Positions 33,104 through 43,406 of a stretch of 64,000 nt of DNA are shown one piece after another (the first letter of the stretch is position 1; the number at the start of each line of letters is the position of its first letter). The position numbers and the translations under genes are program-made. The notes under the pieces were generated by a model. It was not told where the DNA came from and did not search any database. It saw nothing but the letters and a program-made list of their open reading frames with translations. Origin of the DNA: Deltaproteobacteria bacterium (GTDB lineage: Bacteria > Desulfobacterota > Desulfobulbia > Desulfobulbales > Desulfurivibrionaceae); contig JAJZPC010000002.1 in the NCBI GenBank assembly GCA_021811385.1, positions 1 to 64,000 of the forward strand, written 5' to 3'.

Positions 33104-33331
33104 ATTTTTTAGGTTCCTTATGGTGCTGATGAACTCTGAATATATAAAGATACCAGCATCAGGGGTTCTCGGCAATCGCTTTGCCGGAAACGAGCGACTG
33201 TTTTTTGCCTGCCTATCTTCTTTACAGATTGCCGCCGGCAGTATATATCTTGCGTACTATCAAGACAATGCGGCTGATTTTTTCCGGAAAATCCAGCCTC
33301 CAGACCACTCAACCATTACAGACAGATTGCC
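33104..33331. promoter_or_regulatory. Divergent intergenic region between lptA and argB
   Basis: This 228-base spacer must hold the promoters of both the lpt-rpoN-rapZ row and the arginine-lysine row. AT-rich stretches occur near 33135-33155 and 33240-33260. I see no clear ArgR box, riboswitch or long hairpin, and no small gene with a ribosome-binding site. Confidence 0.4.
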
Positions 33332-34210
33332 ATGCTCACAGGTATCGAAAAAGCCAAAACCCTCATCGAGTCCTTGCCGTACATCAAGAAATTTTACGGC
33401 AAAACCGTGGTCATCAAATACGGCGGCCATGCCATGGTGGACGAGGAACTAAAAAAGAGCTTCGCCCTGGACATCATCTTGATGAAATACGTCGGCATCA
33501 ACCCGGTGGTGGTGCATGGCGGCGGCCCGCAGATCAACAAATTCCTGAACAAGATGAATATCAAGAGCGATTATGTGCAGGGCATGCGGATCACCGACGG
33601 CGAAACCATGGACGTGGTGGAGATGGTCCTGGTGGGCAAGGTGAACAAGGAGATCGTCAGCCTGATCAACTTCCACGGCGGCAAGGCCGTTGGCCTTTCC
33701 GGCCGCGACGGCGACCTGATCAAGGCGAAAAAAATGCAGCTCATGAAGGCGCAGGCCGAAAACACCCCGCCGGAAATCATCGACATCGGCCGGGTGGGGG
33801 AGGTGACCATGGTCAACCCGCAGATCCTGCACACCCTGGACGCCCAGGACTTTATCCCGGTCATCGCTCCGGTGGGCGTGGGCGAAGACGGGCAGGCGTA
33901 CAACATCAACGCCGATCTCGTGGCCGGAGCCATCGCCACCCATCTCAAGGCGGAAAAGCTCATCCTGCTCACCGACGTGGCCGGGGTCTTGGACAAGGAG
34001 GGCACGCTCATCTCCTCCATGACCTGCGACGCAGCGGATCAATACATCAAGGACGAGGTCATCGGCGGCGGCATGATCCCCAAGGTCAAGTGCTGCCAGG
34101 GCGTGGTCCGCGCCGGAGTGGGCAAGGCGCACATCATCGACGGCAGGGTGGAGCATGCCATTCTGCTCGAAATGTTCACCCAGCAAGGCGTGGGAACCGA
34201 GGTGGTATGA
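33332..34210 (+). CDS. argB: Acetylglutamate kinase
   Basis: ArgB phosphorylates N-acetylglutamate, the second step to arginine. The 292-residue protein has the amino-acid-kinase start ([19 protein letters not shown]), the HGGGPQIN nucleotide loop, [25 protein letters not shown] and [20 protein letters not shown] at the end. The long form with an N-terminal helix ([20 protein letters not shown]) belongs to the arginine-feedback-sensitive hexameric type. It opens the arginine row and overlaps argD by four bases. Confidence 0.96.
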   Translation: MLTGIEKAKTLIESLPYIKKFYGKTVVIKYGGHAMVDEELKKSFALDIILMKYVGINPVVVHGGGPQINKFLNKMNIKSDYVQGMRITDGETMDVVEMVLVGKVNKEIVSLINFHGGKAVGLSGRDGDLIKAKKMQLMKAQAENTPPEIIDIGRVGEVTMVNPQILHTLDAQDFIPVIAPVGVGEDGQAYNINADLVAGAIATHLKAEKLILLTDVAGVLDKEGTLISSMTCDAADQYIKDEVIGGGMIPKVKCCQGVVRAGVGKAHIIDGRVEHAILLEMFTQQGVGTEVV

Positions 34211-35409
34211 TGACGAATGCGGAATGGATCGAAAAAAGCAATGGTTCTTTCATGACCACCTATGGCCGGTACCCGGCGGTGATGGTCGAGGGGCGGGGCT
34301 GCCTGCTCAAGGACGCCGACGGCAGGGAATATCTGGATTGCCTGGCCGGCATCGCAGTCTGCAGCCTGGGCCACTGCCATCCGGCGATCACCGAGGCGAT
34401 CTGCCGCCAGGCCTCCACCCTGGTGCATGTCTCCAACCTCTACCACACAATGCCGCAAACCGAGCTGGCCGGGCTGCTGATCAGCCATTCCTTTGCAGAC
34501 CGGGTGTTTCTGTGCAACTCCGGGGCCGAGGCCAACGAAGCCGCGATCAAGCTGGCGCGCAAGGCAAGCCCCGCCGGAAAATACGAGATCATCTCCCTGG
34601 CCGGCTCGTTTCACGGCCGGACCCTGGCCACCGTGGCCGCCACGGGGCAGGAGAAATTCCACCAGGGGTTCGAACCGCTGCCCCAGGGGTTCCGGCATGC
34701 GCCCTTCGGCGATCTCAACGCCCTGGAGGCGATGATTGGCCCGGAGACCTGCGCCATTCTCTGCGAGCCCTTGCAGGGAGAAGGCGGGGTGCGACCATTG
34801 CCCCCTGAGTATCTGGCCGGTATCCGCCAGCTCTGCGACACGCACAATCTGCTCTTGATCTTTGATGAGATCCAGGTGGGCATGGGCAGAAGTGGCACCC
34901 TCTTTGCCTACGAGCAGTGCGGGGTGACCCCCGACATCCTTACCCTGGCCAAGGCCCTGGGCAACGGCTTGCCCATCGGCGCCATGCTGGCCAAGGAACC
35001 GGTGGCCAAGGCCTTCGAGCCGGGCAGCCACGCCTCGACCTTCGGCGGCAACCCGGTGGTCTGCGCCGCTGCGGTGGCCACCGTGCGGATCATGCTGGAA
35101 GATGGTTTTCTCGCCGAGGTCCAGGCAAAAGGCGCTTATCTGGCAGAGCGCCTCACCGGGCTGGCCGAAAAATATCCGGCCATGGCAACCCCTGCCCGGG
35201 GGCTTGGCCTGATCCAGGGGCTGCCCCTGACCGAGGCGTGGCTTGACAAGGGTCCGGCCATGGTCAACCTCCTCTTTGAAAAAGGGGTGCTCCTCAACTT
35301 TGCCGGAGGCAAGGTGCTGCGCTGTCTGCCGCCGCTCATCATCAGCCGCGCCGAGATAGATCGGTTGATCCAGGCCCTGGACGAGGTCTTTGCCGAGCTG
35401 AGCCGATAG
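34207..35409 (+). CDS. argD: Acetylornithine aminotransferase
   Basis: ArgD is a PLP enzyme that makes N-acetylornithine; many also act on succinyl-diaminopimelate in lysine synthesis, which fits the lysine genes downstream. The 400-residue protein shows [17 protein letters not shown], the [15 protein letters not shown] phosphate-binding region, [18 protein letters not shown] and the PLP lysine in [17 protein letters not shown]. Tandem ATGs at 34207 and 34210 overlap the argB stop. The steps argC and argJ or argE are outside the window. Confidence 0.94.
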   Translation: MMTNAEWIEKSNGSFMTTYGRYPAVMVEGRGCLLKDADGREYLDCLAGIAVCSLGHCHPAITEAICRQASTLVHVSNLYHTMPQTELAGLLISHSFADRVFLCNSGAEANEAAIKLARKASPAGKYEIISLAGSFHGRTLATVAATGQEKFHQGFEPLPQGFRHAPFGDLNALEAMIGPETCAILCEPLQGEGGVRPLPPEYLAGIRQLCDTHNLLLIFDEIQVGMGRSGTLFAYEQCGVTPDILTLAKALGNGLPIGAMLAKEPVAKAFEPGSHASTFGGNPVVCAAAVATVRIMLEDGFLAEVQAKGAYLAERLTGLAEKYPAMATPARGLGLIQGLPLTEAWLDKGPAMVNLLFEKGVLLNFAGGKVLRCLPPLIISRAEIDRLIQALDEVFAELSR

Positions 35410-35481
35410 CCCCATCTTTTTTCGACGAAAAATCCCTTTGCAAAAAAAAAGTTTTTTTGTATGACTTGTAGTTTGGCCCAA

Positions 35482-35512
35482 CCAGAGGGAGGCAGTGTCC
35501 GTTTCCCTCTGG
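35482..35512. promoter_or_regulatory. Hairpin in the argD-argF gap
   Basis: CCAGAGGGA and TCCCTCTGG form a perfect 9-base stem with a 13-base loop in the 238-base gap between argD and argF. An A-run and T-run (35444-35459) precede it. No T-run follows, so it is not a plain terminator; RNA processing or leader control is possible. No other feature is visible in this gap. Confidence 0.4.
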
Positions 35513-35647
35513 CAATGGTTGGACTGACATTTTTTTGAGCCGGCCTCCTGGATCCTGCCCCGCGCCGTGTTCCCGGCAGGATGTCCTGAGCAAAAAGAGA
35601 GCTTTCCCCGGAACCGCGAGGGAGAGGTTGGCAGAGAGAACAAAACC

Positions 35648-36559
35648 ATGACACAGCATCTACTGGCATTACAGGACTTCAGCAAAGAGCAGCTTGGCGC
35701 CTACATCGAAAAGGCCCTGCTGCTTAAGAAAGAAGCCAAGGCAGGAATCCGCCACCAGCAGCTGGCCGGAAAAACCGTGGCCCTCATCTTTGAAAAGCCC
35801 TCCACCCGGACCAGGGTCTCCTTTGAGGCCGCCATGTATGGGTTGGGCGGCCAGGTGATCTATCTCTCCGGCCGGGACACCCAACTGGCCCGCAACGAGC
35901 CCCTCAAGGACATGGCCCGGGTCATGGCCCGATATGTGGACGGCATGGTCGTGCGCACCTATGGCCAGGCCATTGTCGACGAGCTGGCCGGATATTCCTC
36001 GGTGCCGGTGATCAACGCCCTCACCGATCTGCACCATCCCTGCCAGGTGCTGAGCGACATCATGACCGTGATCGAGCACAAGGGCGAGGTGGCTAAGCTT
36101 CATGTCGCCTGGCTGGGCGACGGCAACAACATGGCCAACTCCTGGATCCAGGCCGCGGCCCGTTTCGGCTTCGCCCTGACCCTGGCGTGTCCTGCGGGTT
36201 ATGATCCCAATCCCGCCATTCTCGCGGCGGCCCAAGCCGTGGCAAGCAAGCCCATCCGGGTGGTGCGCGACCCGGTGGAGGCGGTGCGGGAGGCGGACGT
36301 GATCAATACCGACGTCTGGGCCAGCATGGGCCAGGAGTCCGAGCAGGAGGCGCGGATCACGGTGTTCCGGCCGTATCAGGTGAATGCTGCCCTGGTGGCG
36401 CAAGCCAGGCCGGGGGCCATTGTCCTCCACTGCCTACCGGCCCACCGCGACGAGGAAATCTCCGAAGAGGTGCTGGAGGGACCGCAATGCGTCGCCTTTG
36501 ACCAGGCCGAGAACAAGCTCCATATCCACAAGGCCATTCTGGCCATGCATCTGGCCTGA
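35648..36559 (+). CDS. argF: Ornithine carbamoyltransferase
   Basis: ArgF makes citrulline from ornithine and carbamoyl phosphate. The 303-residue protein has the carbamoyl phosphate loop EKPSTRTRVSFEAAM, the MVVRTYG segment, DLHHPCQVLSDIMT, the ornithine-binding DVWASMGQE and the HCLPAHRDEEI motif. The ATG at 35648 fits the family start (QHLLALQDFS). It precedes argG by 45 bases. Confidence 0.96.
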   Translation: MTQHLLALQDFSKEQLGAYIEKALLLKKEAKAGIRHQQLAGKTVALIFEKPSTRTRVSFEAAMYGLGGQVIYLSGRDTQLARNEPLKDMARVMARYVDGMVVRTYGQAIVDELAGYSSVPVINALTDLHHPCQVLSDIMTVIEHKGEVAKLHVAWLGDGNNMANSWIQAAARFGFALTLACPAGYDPNPAILAAAQAVASKPIRVVRDPVEAVREADVINTDVWASMGQESEQEARITVFRPYQVNAALVAQARPGAIVLHCLPAHRDEEISEEVLEGPQCVAFDQAENKLHIHKAILAMHLA

Positions 36560-36604
36560 GAACAGGCCACAACCGAAGACAAGCACTCTGGGAGAACACG
36601 GCCA

Positions 36605-37816
36605 ATGGCTGCCAATATAAACAAGATCGTTCTCGCCTATTCCGGCGGGTTGGACACCTCGGTTATCCTTAAATGGTTGCGGGAAGAGTATCAGGTTCCG
36701 GTGGTCGCCTTTGCCGCCGATGTGGGCCAGGAGGAGGATTGGGACAAGGTGCGGGCCAAGGGTATGGCCACCGGCGCCGAGAAGGTGATCATCTCCGACC
36801 TGCGCGAAGAGTTTGTCCGCGACTATGTCTTCCCGGCCTTCCGGGCCAACGCCATCTACGAGGGCTCCTACCTCTTGGGCACCTCCCTGGCCAGGCCGGT
36901 CATCGCCCGGGAACAGGTGAGGATCGCCGAGGCGGAAGGGGCGGATGCCGTGAGCCACGGCGCCACTGGCAAGGGCAACGACCAGGTCCGCTTCGAGCTG
37001 ACCTATCTGGCCTTAAACCCCAGGCTGACCATCATCGCGCCCTGGCGGATCTGGGATCTCAACTCCCGGACCAAGCTCATGGCCTATGCGGAAAAGCACG
37101 CCATCCCCGTGCCGGTGACCAAGGAGAAGCCTTACAGCTCCGACGAGAATCTTCTGCACATCAGCTTTGAGGGCGGCATCCTGGAAGATCCGTGGAACGA
37201 GCCGGAGGAGTCCATGTTCAAGCTCTCCGTCTCCCCGGAAAAAGCCCCGGACACACCGACCTATATCGAGATGGAGTTTGCGGGCGGCAACCCGGTGGCC
37301 ATCAATGGCGAGAAGCTCAGCCCTGCGGCCATGCTGGCCCGCCTCAACGCCCTGGGCGGCGCCAACGGCATCGGCCGCTTGGACATGGTGGAGAACCGCT
37401 TCGTGGGCATGAAATCCCGCGGGGTGTACGAAACCCCGGGCGGCACCATATTGCGTTGCGCTCACCGCGATCTCGAAACCATCACCCTGGACCGCGAGGT
37501 CATGAAGATCCGCGACAGCCTGATCCCCCGCTATGCCGAGCTCGTTTACAACGGCTTCTGGTTCTCGCCGGAGATGAAGCTGCTGCAAAAGACCATGGAC
37601 AATGCGCAGGAAACCGTGAACGGCGTGGTGCGGCTCAAGCTGATCAAGGGCAACTGCATCCCGGTGGGGCGCAAATCCGATCAGTCGCTCTACCAGGAAA
37701 GCTTTGCCACCTTTGAGGAAGACCAGGTCTACACCCAATCGGATGCCGGCGGCTTTATCCGCCTCAACGCCCTGCGGTTGACCATCCAGGCCCTGGTGGA
37801 AAAGAAGAAGAAATAA
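36605..37816 (+). CDS. argG: Argininosuccinate synthase
   Basis: ArgG condenses citrulline and aspartate with ATP. The 403-residue protein has the PP-loop [15 protein letters not shown], the family motif [13 protein letters not shown] and the [10 protein letters not shown]-like stretch [24 protein letters not shown] precedes the ATG. The gene lies in the order argF-argG-argH with short gaps, as in many deltaproteobacteria. Confidence 0.96.
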   Translation: MAANINKIVLAYSGGLDTSVILKWLREEYQVPVVAFAADVGQEEDWDKVRAKGMATGAEKVIISDLREEFVRDYVFPAFRANAIYEGSYLLGTSLARPVIAREQVRIAEAEGADAVSHGATGKGNDQVRFELTYLALNPRLTIIAPWRIWDLNSRTKLMAYAEKHAIPVPVTKEKPYSSDENLLHISFEGGILEDPWNEPEESMFKLSVSPEKAPDTPTYIEMEFAGGNPVAINGEKLSPAAMLARLNALGGANGIGRLDMVENRFVGMKSRGVYETPGGTILRCAHRDLETITLDREVMKIRDSLIPRYAELVYNGFWFSPEMKLLQKTMDNAQETVNGVVRLKLIKGNCIPVGRKSDQSLYQESFATFEEDQVYTQSDAGGFIRLNALRLTIQALVEKKKK

Positions 37817-37840
37817 CTCCGGTACAAAGCAGAGACGACA

Positions 37841-39256
37841 ATGGCATCCTCTTCACAAGAGAAGAAAAAGGCCCCGGCCAAGCTGTGGGGCGGCAGGTTC
37901 GCGGAAAAGACCGCCGCTTCGGTGGAGGCCTTCACCGCCTCCATCCACTACGACGCCAGGCTGTATAGGCACGACATCGCCGGGAGCCGGGCGCACGCCA
38001 AGATGCTCGCCAAGCAGGGGTTGATCAGCGCCAAGGAGCGGGACCAGATCGTCAAGGGGTTAGGCCAGATCGAGCGGGAGATCGAAAATGGAACCTTTGT
38101 CTTCCGGCCCGAGCTAGAAGACATCCACATGAACATCGAAAAGACTCTGGTGGAAAAGATCGGCCCGGCCGGGGAAAAGCTGCACACGGCGCGAAGCCGC
38201 AACGATCAGGTGGCCCTGGATGTGCGCCTCTATCTCCGGGAGGAATGCCGCAACCTCATCGAACTGCTCGCTGGCCTGCAAAAGGGTTTTGTGGTGCTGG
38301 CCCGCAAATACCAGCATGCGGTGATGCCCGGCTACACCCACCTGCAGCGGGCGCAGCCGGTCCTGGTGGCCCACCACATGCTGGCCTATTACGAGATGTT
38401 CGGCCGCGACCGGGAACGGTTCAGCGACGCCTTGAAACGGATCAATGTCATGCCCCTGGGCGCTGCGGCCCTGGCCGGAACCGGTCTGCCCATCGACCGG
38501 GAGTTTGTCGCCAAGGAACTGGGTTTCCCCAAGGTCACCGCCAACAGCATGGACACCGTGGGGGACCGGGATTTCATCATCGAATTCATGTCCGCAGCCA
38601 GCCTGGTGCAGATTCACTTGAGTCGGCTCTCCGAGGAGCTGGTCCTCTGGACCACCGAGGAGTTTTCCTTCGTGACCCTAGCGGACAGCTTCTGCACCGG
38701 CAGCTCCATCATGCCCCAGAAGAAAAACCCGGATATCCCGGAGTTGATCCGGGGCAAGAGCGGCCGGGTGGTGGGCAACCTCATGAGCCTCTTGATGCTG
38801 CTCAAGGGTCTGCCCATGACCTACAACCGCGACCTGCAGGAAGACAAGGAGCCTCTGTTCGACACGGTGGACACGGTTTCCCAGTCCGTGGCGATCATGG
38901 CCCAGTTGCTCGGCAACCTGAAGTTCAACGAGGCGCGGCTGGCCAAAGGCCTTGGCGGCGGCTACATGACCGCCACCGATCTGGCGGATTATCTGGTGCT
39001 CAAAAATATCCCCTTCCGCCAGGCCCACGCCATTGTCGGCCGCACCGTAGCGTATGCCATCGACAAGGGTAAAGAACTCACCGAATTGACCGTCCAGGAG
39101 CTGCAAAAATTCTCCGAGGTCATCGAGGGAGATGTTTTCAAAGTGCTCTCCATCGAAGGCTCGGTTGCGAGCAGGGTCTCCCTGGGCGGCACCTCGGGCA
39201 AGATGGTGGCCAAGGCCTTGAAACGGGCGGAAAAAGAGATGGGGATAACGGCATGA
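37841..39256 (+). CDS. argH: Argininosuccinate lyase
   Basis: ArgH releases arginine and fumarate. The 471-residue member of the fumarase/aspartase superfamily has [11 protein letters not shown] at the start, [12 protein letters not shown], the catalytic region [18 protein letters not shown], and the signature loop [20 protein letters not shown]. It overlaps the downstream lipoprotein gene by four bases, so that gene is translated with it. Confidence 0.96.
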   Translation: MASSSQEKKKAPAKLWGGRFAEKTAASVEAFTASIHYDARLYRHDIAGSRAHAKMLAKQGLISAKERDQIVKGLGQIEREIENGTFVFRPELEDIHMNIEKTLVEKIGPAGEKLHTARSRNDQVALDVRLYLREECRNLIELLAGLQKGFVVLARKYQHAVMPGYTHLQRAQPVLVAHHMLAYYEMFGRDRERFSDALKRINVMPLGAAALAGTGLPIDREFVAKELGFPKVTANSMDTVGDRDFIIEFMSAASLVQIHLSRLSEELVLWTTEEFSFVTLADSFCTGSSIMPQKKNPDIPELIRGKSGRVVGNLMSLLMLLKGLPMTYNRDLQEDKEPLFDTVDTVSQSVAIMAQLLGNLKFNEARLAKGLGGGYMTATDLADYLVLKNIPFRQAHAIVGRTVAYAIDKGKELTELTVQELQKFSEVIEGDVFKVLSIEGSVASRVSLGGTSGKMVAKALKRAEKEMGITA

Positions 39257-40317
39257 AGCCTGAAGCTGTCCGGATGCGCATTTTTACCCTCGCCTTGGTC
39301 GCGCTCGTCGCTTTGTCCGGCTGCGGCAAGAAGACCCGGCCAGTGCCGCCCGACACGGTTCTGCCAGCGCCCATCAGCGACTTGAGCTATCAGCTTGACG
39401 AAAAAGGGGTAACGCTCAACTGGTCCTATCCCCGGGCAACCGTGCAGGGCGAACGGCTGCCGTACCGGATTGAAAAATTCGAGCTGTTGCGCGCGGTTAT
39501 CCCTATCAAGGATTACTGCGCCGACTGCCCCATCCCCTTTGGCCCTTCCATTGAGATCAGGGCGGAGAGCAGCGACAAGGGCAAGGTTTTCTACGAAGAA
39601 ACCCTGCTCAGGCCCAATCACCGCTATGTGTACCGGGTGCGCAGCAAGGCGGGCTGGTTTGTCAGCAGCGATGATTCCAACACCGTTTCGGTGGTCTGGG
39701 ATACCCCCCTCCTTGCGCCTCTCAATTTCACGGTCGAAGAAAGCGACAAGGCCATTACCCTGCGCTGGCAAGCGCCTGCGGGGCTGTTGGATGGGACCCC
39801 GGTTTCCGACCCGATCCGCTATCAGGTTTTCCGCTCGACCGATGGCGGCGAGACCTTTACCGAAATGCCGGGCGGACTGAGCGAGGGTTTGACCTTTACG
39901 GATAAAGGGCTGCGCAATGGCAAGGCCTACGTCTACAAGGTGCGGGCCATGCGGCTGCATGCGGGGACCACGGCGGCAGGGATGACCAGTGAGCCCTTGA
40001 GCGCAACGCCGCGCGACCTCACCCCTCCGGCGCCGCCCCAAAAGGTGCGCGCCGTGGCCAGCGGCACCGGGGTCAAGATTCTCTGGGAGACGGTTGCCGA
40101 ACCCGATCTGGCAGGCTTTCGCATCTACCGCCGCGCAGCCAAAAGCTCGACCCCGAAACCCATCGGCCAGGTGGACGGGGCAGGCCTTTCCTTTGAGGAT
40201 GCAAAAGCGCCCAAGGAAAGAGGGCTCTGGTATTACTCGGTCACCGCCTTTGACCAAGCCAGGCCTGCCAACGAAAGCACCTACTCCATGGAAGCCACCT
40301 ACGAGGTGGCGGAGTAA
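39253..40317 (+). CDS. Lipoprotein with fibronectin type III-like domains
   Basis: The 354-residue protein has a lipobox (ALVALSGCGKK, cysteine about residue 24) and then three beta-sandwich stretches of about 95 residues. Each has fibronectin type III hallmarks such as ISDLSYQLDEKGVTLNWSYP, LNFTVEESDKAITLRWQAP and APPQKVRAVASGTGVKILWE, and the YRVRSKAG and YKVRAM strand ends. It should be anchored in a membrane and bind a partner or glycan. The gene overlaps argH and precedes lysA by 37 bases, an odd companion for amino acid synthesis genes. The function is unknown. Confidence 0.75.
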   Translation: MKPEAVRMRIFTLALVALVALSGCGKKTRPVPPDTVLPAPISDLSYQLDEKGVTLNWSYPRATVQGERLPYRIEKFELLRAVIPIKDYCADCPIPFGPSIEIRAESSDKGKVFYEETLLRPNHRYVYRVRSKAGWFVSSDDSNTVSVVWDTPLLAPLNFTVEESDKAITLRWQAPAGLLDGTPVSDPIRYQVFRSTDGGETFTEMPGGLSEGLTFTDKGLRNGKAYVYKVRAMRLHAGTTAAGMTSEPLSATPRDLTPPAPPQKVRAVASGTGVKILWETVAEPDLAGFRIYRRAAKSSTPKPIGQVDGAGLSFEDAKAPKERGLWYYSVTAFDQARPANESTYSMEATYEVAE

Positions 40318-40354
40318 TACCTGTTTATTGCCGTGTTTTTTAGGAAAACGAACC

Positions 40355-41620
40355 ATGCATGATTTTCAGTACAAAAATGACACCCTGCAGTGCGAGGATG
40401 TTCCCGTGCCAGTCGTGGCAGCAGCGGTGGGCACTCCCTTCTATCTGTACAGCTCCGCCACCCTGAGCCGCCATTTTGCCGCCTTTGACCGCGCCTTTGC
40501 CGACATCCCCCATATCACCTGCTTCGCGGCCAAGTCCTGCGCCAACATCGCCATCCTCCGCCTGTTCGCCTCCCTTGGCGGCGGCGCGGACATCGTCTCC
40601 GGCGGCGAGCTGTTCCGGGCCCGCACCGCCGGGGTTGATCCCAAGAAGATCGTCTATTCGGGAGTGGGCAAAACCGCGGTCGAGATCCGCGAGGCCCTTT
40701 CCGCAGGCATCCTCATGCTCAATGTGGAATCCGAGCAGGAGCTGGCCCAGATCCAGACGGTGGCCGCGGAAATGGGGCTCAAAGCCCCGGTCTCCTTCCG
40801 GGTGAACCCGGACGTGGACCCCAAGACCCACGCTTACATCTCCACCGGCTTGGCCAAGAACAAGTTCGGCATCCCCATCGGTGAGGCGCTGCGGGTCTAT
40901 CTCGCAGCCAGCAAGTTGCCCAATATCGAAATCAAGGGGGTGAGCTGCCATATCGGCTCCCAGCTCACTGTAGTCTCTCCCTTTGTCGAATCGCTGGCCA
41001 AGGTGAAACGCTTCATCGGGCAGCTTGGTGAGCAGGGGATACAGATCACCCATCTCGACCTGGGAGGGGGCTTGGGCATCCGTTACAACAGTGAGGAGCC
41101 GCCCGAGCCCGCGGAGTATGCCCAGGCCATCAAGCAGGAGCTGGGTGATCTGAATTGCACCCTGGTTCTCGAACCGGGCCGCGTTTTGGTGGGCAATGCC
41201 GGGGCGCTGGTGACCAAGGTGCTCTACACCAAGGAAGGGCTCAAGAAATTCATCATCGTCGATGCCGGGATGAACGACCTGGCCCGCCCAAGCCTCTACG
41301 ACGCCTTCCATCACATCCAGGCCGTGGAGCAACCCGGCCGGGAGCAGGCAGTGGCCGACGTGGTGGGGCCGATCTGCGAAACCGGTGATTTTCTCGCCCG
41401 GGAACGATCCATGCCCAATGTGGAGGCCGACGATCTCCTGGCCGTGATGAGCGCCGGGGCGTACGGCTTTTCCATGTCCTCGAACTACAACTCCCGGCCC
41501 CGGGTGGCCGAGGTTCTGGTGCATGGGGACGCGTTTCATGTGATCCGGGCCAGGGAAACCTACGAAACCTTGATCCAGGGGGAAAGCATCCCTGAATTCC
41601 TTAAGCAGCAGGGCGCATGA
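40355..41620 (+). CDS. lysA: Diaminopimelate decarboxylase
   Basis: LysA removes CO2 from meso-diaminopimelate to give lysine. The 421-residue fold III PLP enzyme has the PLP lysine in TCFAAKSCANIAIL, GGGADIVSGGELFRA, the HIGSQL motif, LDLGGGLGIRYN, EPGRVLVGNAG and the active-site cysteine in GPICETGDFLA. The ATG at 40355 is chosen because MHDFQYKNDTLQCE is a typical start; earlier in-frame codons lie within the lipoprotein gene. It overlaps dapF by four bases. Confidence 0.95.
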   Translation: MHDFQYKNDTLQCEDVPVPVVAAAVGTPFYLYSSATLSRHFAAFDRAFADIPHITCFAAKSCANIAILRLFASLGGGADIVSGGELFRARTAGVDPKKIVYSGVGKTAVEIREALSAGILMLNVESEQELAQIQTVAAEMGLKAPVSFRVNPDVDPKTHAYISTGLAKNKFGIPIGEALRVYLAASKLPNIEIKGVSCHIGSQLTVVSPFVESLAKVKRFIGQLGEQGIQITHLDLGGGLGIRYNSEEPPEPAEYAQAIKQELGDLNCTLVLEPGRVLVGNAGALVTKVLYTKEGLKKFIIVDAGMNDLARPSLYDAFHHIQAVEQPGREQAVADVVGPICETGDFLARERSMPNVEADDLLAVMSAGAYGFSMSSNYNSRPRVAEVLVHGDAFHVIRARETYETLIQGESIPEFLKQQGA

Positions 41621-42459
41621 CCATGCAGTTTCCCATCGAGTTCACCAAGATGAGCGGCACCGGCAATGACTTCATCCTCATTGACCACCGCGCCCCGTTT
41701 CTGAGCAGGGAAGAGATGCCCGGTTTTGCCAGGGCCGTATGCGAACGGCGGGTTTCCGCAGGCGCGGACGGCCTGATCCTGATCGAAAACAGCGAGGCCG
41801 CGGATTTCCGCTGGCAGTTCTTGAACGCTGACGGCAGCTGGGCCGAGATGTGCGGCAACGGCGCCCGCTGCGCCGCCCGTTTTGCTTTTGCCTTGGGCAT
41901 CGCCCCCCCGCGGATGCGTTTTGAAACCGTGGCCGGAATCATCGAGGCCGAGGTCACGGGTCAGTCGGTCAAGCTCAAGATGACCTCGCCCAACGGTTTG
42001 CGGCTGCACGAGAAGCTCATGGTCAACGGAGAGGAGCAGGTGGTGCACAGCCTCAACACCGGGGTGCCCCACGCCGTACTCTTCATGGAGGACATCCGAC
42101 AGGCCCCGGTTATGGAGTGGGGGAGGGCGATCCGCTTCCACGAGCACTTCCAGCCCGCCGGAACCAATGTCAATTTCGTGCAAAAACAGGGTGGCAACGG
42201 ACTGATCGTCCGCACCTACGAGCGCGGGGTCGAAGGGGAAACCCTGGCCTGCGGCACCGGGGCGGTGTCCTCGGCCGTCATCGCCGGGCTGCTCGGCCAG
42301 GTGCATCCGCCGGTGACGGTGACCACCTCCGGGGGTGAGCAGCTGATCATCCATTACGCCCTTGCCGGGCAGGAGATTAGCGACGTCTATCTGGAAGGAC
42401 CGGCCAATTTTATCTACGAAGGCCGGCTGCACGCCGAAGCGGTACGGAAGAAATCATAG
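41617..42459 (+). CDS. dapF: Diaminopimelate epimerase
   Basis: DapF interconverts LL- and meso-diaminopimelate without a cofactor, using two cysteines. Both are present: EMCGNGARC near residue 73 and LACGTGAVSS near residue 211. The start (FTKMSGTGNDFILID) and GTNVNFVQ are also typical. The length is 280 residues. It overlaps lysA, with dapA 52 bases downstream. Confidence 0.96.
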   Translation: MTMQFPIEFTKMSGTGNDFILIDHRAPFLSREEMPGFARAVCERRVSAGADGLILIENSEAADFRWQFLNADGSWAEMCGNGARCAARFAFALGIAPPRMRFETVAGIIEAEVTGQSVKLKMTSPNGLRLHEKLMVNGEEQVVHSLNTGVPHAVLFMEDIRQAPVMEWGRAIRFHEHFQPAGTNVNFVQKQGGNGLIVRTYERGVEGETLACGTGAVSSAVIAGLLGQVHPPVTVTTSGGEQLIIHYALAGQEISDVYLEGPANFIYEGRLHAEAVRKKS

Positions 42460-42511
42460 GGCTGCGCGCCCTTTTCGTGTTTGAGCGATAATAAGGAAGC
42501 AGGAGGAAGGT

Positions 42512-43396
42512 ATGAACAAGTTTCGCGGCGCCTATGTGGCCATTGTCACGCCCTTTACCAAGGACGGCAAGGTCGATGAAAAAGGATTGAAGGATCTCAT
42601 CGAGTTTCAGGTCAAGAACGGCACCCACGGTATTGTGCCCTGCGGCACCACCGGCGAGTCCGCCACCTTGACCCATGAGGAGCACCACCGGGTGGTGGAG
42701 CTGACCATCAAGACCGTCAAGGGCAGGGTGCCGGTGTTGGCCGGAACCGGCTCCAACTCCACGAGCGAATCCATCGAGCTGACCCGGGCCGCCAAGGCCG
42801 CGGGGGCCGACGGCGCCCTGATGATCACGCCCTATTACAACAAGCCTACCCAGGAAGGGCTGTACCAGCATTTCAAGGCGGTGGCCGAGGCGGTGGACAT
42901 CCCCATCATCCTCTACAACGTGCCCAGCCGGACCAGCGTCAACATGCTGCCCGAGACCGTGGCCCGCTGCGCCAAGATCAAGAACATCGTCGGGGTGAAA
43001 GAGGCCACCGCGGATCTCAACCAGATCAGCCAGGTCATCCGCCTCTGCCCCAAAAATTTCGCGGTGCTGTCCGGCGACGATTTTACCTGCATGGCCACCG
43101 TGGCCATCGGCGGCGCCGGGGTCATCTCCGTCACCTCCAACGTGGACCCCAAGGGCATGGCGCAGATGATGGACGCAGCCCTGGCCGGTGATTTTGTCAA
43201 GGCCCGCAAGCTGCATTACAAGCTCTTCCCGCTCATGGGCGCGATGTTCATCGAGACCAACCCGACCCCGGCCAAGACGGCCCTGGCCATAATGGGCAAG
43301 ATCAAGAACAGCGCCCCGCGTCTGCCCCTGTACAAAATGAGCGAGGCAAGCACCGAAAAGCTCAAGAAGGTTCTGGCCGACTGCGGGCTGGTATAA
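42512..43396 (+). CDS. dapA: 4-hydroxy-tetrahydrodipicolinate synthase
   Basis: DapA condenses pyruvate and aspartate semialdehyde, the first step of the lysine branch. The 294-residue barrel has GTTGESATLTHEEH, the PYYNKPTQEGLYQHF region, the tyrosine of LYNVPSRT and the Schiff-base lysine in IVGVKEAT. The ribosome-binding site is AGGAGGAAGG. It stands between dapF and dapB. Confidence 0.96.
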   Translation: MNKFRGAYVAIVTPFTKDGKVDEKGLKDLIEFQVKNGTHGIVPCGTTGESATLTHEEHHRVVELTIKTVKGRVPVLAGTGSNSTSESIELTRAAKAAGADGALMITPYYNKPTQEGLYQHFKAVAEAVDIPIILYNVPSRTSVNMLPETVARCAKIKNIVGVKEATADLNQISQVIRLCPKNFAVLSGDDFTCMATVAIGGAGVISVTSNVDPKGMAQMMDAALAGDFVKARKLHYKLFPLMGAMFIETNPTPAKTALAIMGKIKNSAPRLPLYKMSEASTEKLKKVLADCGLV

Positions 43397-43406
43397 GGAG
43401 AAAATC

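Noticed and set aside
40318-42511. Lysine riboswitch before lysA or dapA
   Set aside because: The gaps are 37 and 52 bases, too short for the element.
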